6,039 nucleotides of DNA from Gammaproteobacteria bacterium. Its GTDB lineage: Bacteria > Pseudomonadota > Gammaproteobacteria > GCA-001735895. Each line of letters starts with the position of its first letter. Position 1 is the first letter of the stretch. Position numbers and translations under genes: made by a program. The notes under the pieces are model-generated. The model made no database searches, was not told the origin of the DNA, and was given only the letters and a program-made list of their open reading frames with translations. The stretch is from positions 1 through 6,039 of the forward strand of contig JAOTUD010000197.1 in the NCBI GenBank assembly GCA_029864065.1. Reading direction: 5' to 3'. This document shows, one piece after another, positions 5,600-6,039 of the stretch.

Positions 5600-6039
5600 T
5601 GCTCAGTCTCGACGACATTCTCGTGGTGTCGCTGGAGCAGGCGGTGGCCGCGCCGTTTTGTTCCAACCGGCTCGCGCACGCCGGCGCCAGGGTCATCAAG
5701 ATCGAGCGCGACGACGGCGATTTCGCGCGCGCCTACGACAGCGCCGTGCACGGCGAGTCGGCCTACTTCGTCTGGCTCAACCAGGGCAAGGAATCGCTGG
5801 TCATGAATATCAAGGATGACGCGGACGCGGCGCTGCTGCACCGCATCCTCGCGCGCGCCGACGTATTTATCCAGAACCTCGCCCCGGGTGCGGCCGCGCG
5901 GGCCGGTTTCGGCAGCGCGGAGCTCCGTGAGCGCTACCCGCGGCTGATCTGCTGCGACATCTCGGGTTACGGCGACGAGGGCGAGTACCGCTCGATGAAG
6001 GCCTACGACCTGCTGGTACAGTGCGAATCCGGCATGGCG
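5599..6039 (+). CDS. CaiB/BaiF family (class III) CoA-transferase, N-terminal part (runs off the right edge)
   Basis: Class III CoA-transferases move CoA between carboxylic acids through an aspartyl-CoA anhydride; some relatives act as acyl-CoA racemases. ATG at 5599 overlaps the dehydrogenase stop (TAATG), and the frame is open for 147 codons to the window end, against about 400 in the family. Recognisable parts are the opening VVSLEQAVAAPFCSNRLAHAGARVIKIER (9-37), where AGA-RVIKIER is the family hallmark, FVWLNQGKESLVMNIK (57-72), ADVFIQNLAPGAAARAGF (87-104), LICCDISGYGDEGEYRSMKAYD (116-137) and the DLLVQCESG stretch. D137 in KAYD aligns with the catalytic Asp of formyl-CoA transferase (Asp169). 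With the dehydrogenase it probably forms a pathway in which an acid is activated to its CoA ester and then oxidised. The acid is unknown; carnitine, glutarate and mesaconate-type acids are handled by relatives, but nothing here singles one out. Confidence 0.93.
   Translation, partial: MLSLDDILVVSLEQAVAAPFCSNRLAHAGARVIKIERDDGDFARAYDSAVHGESAYFVWLNQGKESLVMNIKDDADAALLHRILARADVFIQNLAPGAAARAGFGSAELRERYPRLICCDISGYGDEGEYRSMKAYDLLVQCESGMA

Overview
The window carries six protein genes of a GC-rich proteobacterium, most likely a gammaproteobacterium and possibly marine. This placement is an inference from the style of the proteins (Pseudomonas-like creatinase and sarcosine oxidase beta, a CaiB/acyl-CoA dehydrogenase pair) and from a proteobacterial-type intergenic hairpin repeat. 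No rRNA, tRNA, mobile element or CRISPR array was seen.

Layout, left to right. (1) The 5' part of soxB, the beta subunit of heterotetrameric sarcosine oxidase, runs leftward off the window edge. (2) A 260-bp divergent intergenic region is rich in short inverted repeats. (3) An orphan membrane sensor histidine kinase with a periplasmic Cache-type domain reads rightward. (4) A GNAT N-acetyltransferase is convergent to the kinase. (5) After a 185-bp divergent promoter region comes creatinase (creatine amidinohydrolase), reading rightward. (6) A 113-bp spacer holds two GC-rich hairpins, one of which looks like a dispersed repeat. (7) An acyl-CoA dehydrogenase overlaps by one base the start of a CaiB/BaiF family CoA-transferase, which runs off the right edge.

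Functional reading. Creatinase splits creatine into sarcosine and urea, and sarcosine oxidase demethylates sarcosine to glycine, passing the one-carbon unit to tetrahydrofolate. The left two thirds of the window is therefore a creatine/sarcosine utilisation locus, with a sensor kinase and an acetyltransferase lying between the two enzymes. No response regulator, transporter or creatininase is visible. The acyl-CoA dehydrogenase and CoA-transferase look like a separate two-gene operon for activating and oxidising an unidentified carboxylic acid; its link to creatine is only positional.

Nothing here is plainly a new biological system. The points most worth a second look are the sensor kinase placed inside a creatine/sarcosine locus, the dehydrogenase that lacks the usual C-terminal catalytic Glu but has a helix-G Glu instead, and the cluster of inverted repeats between soxB and the kinase.
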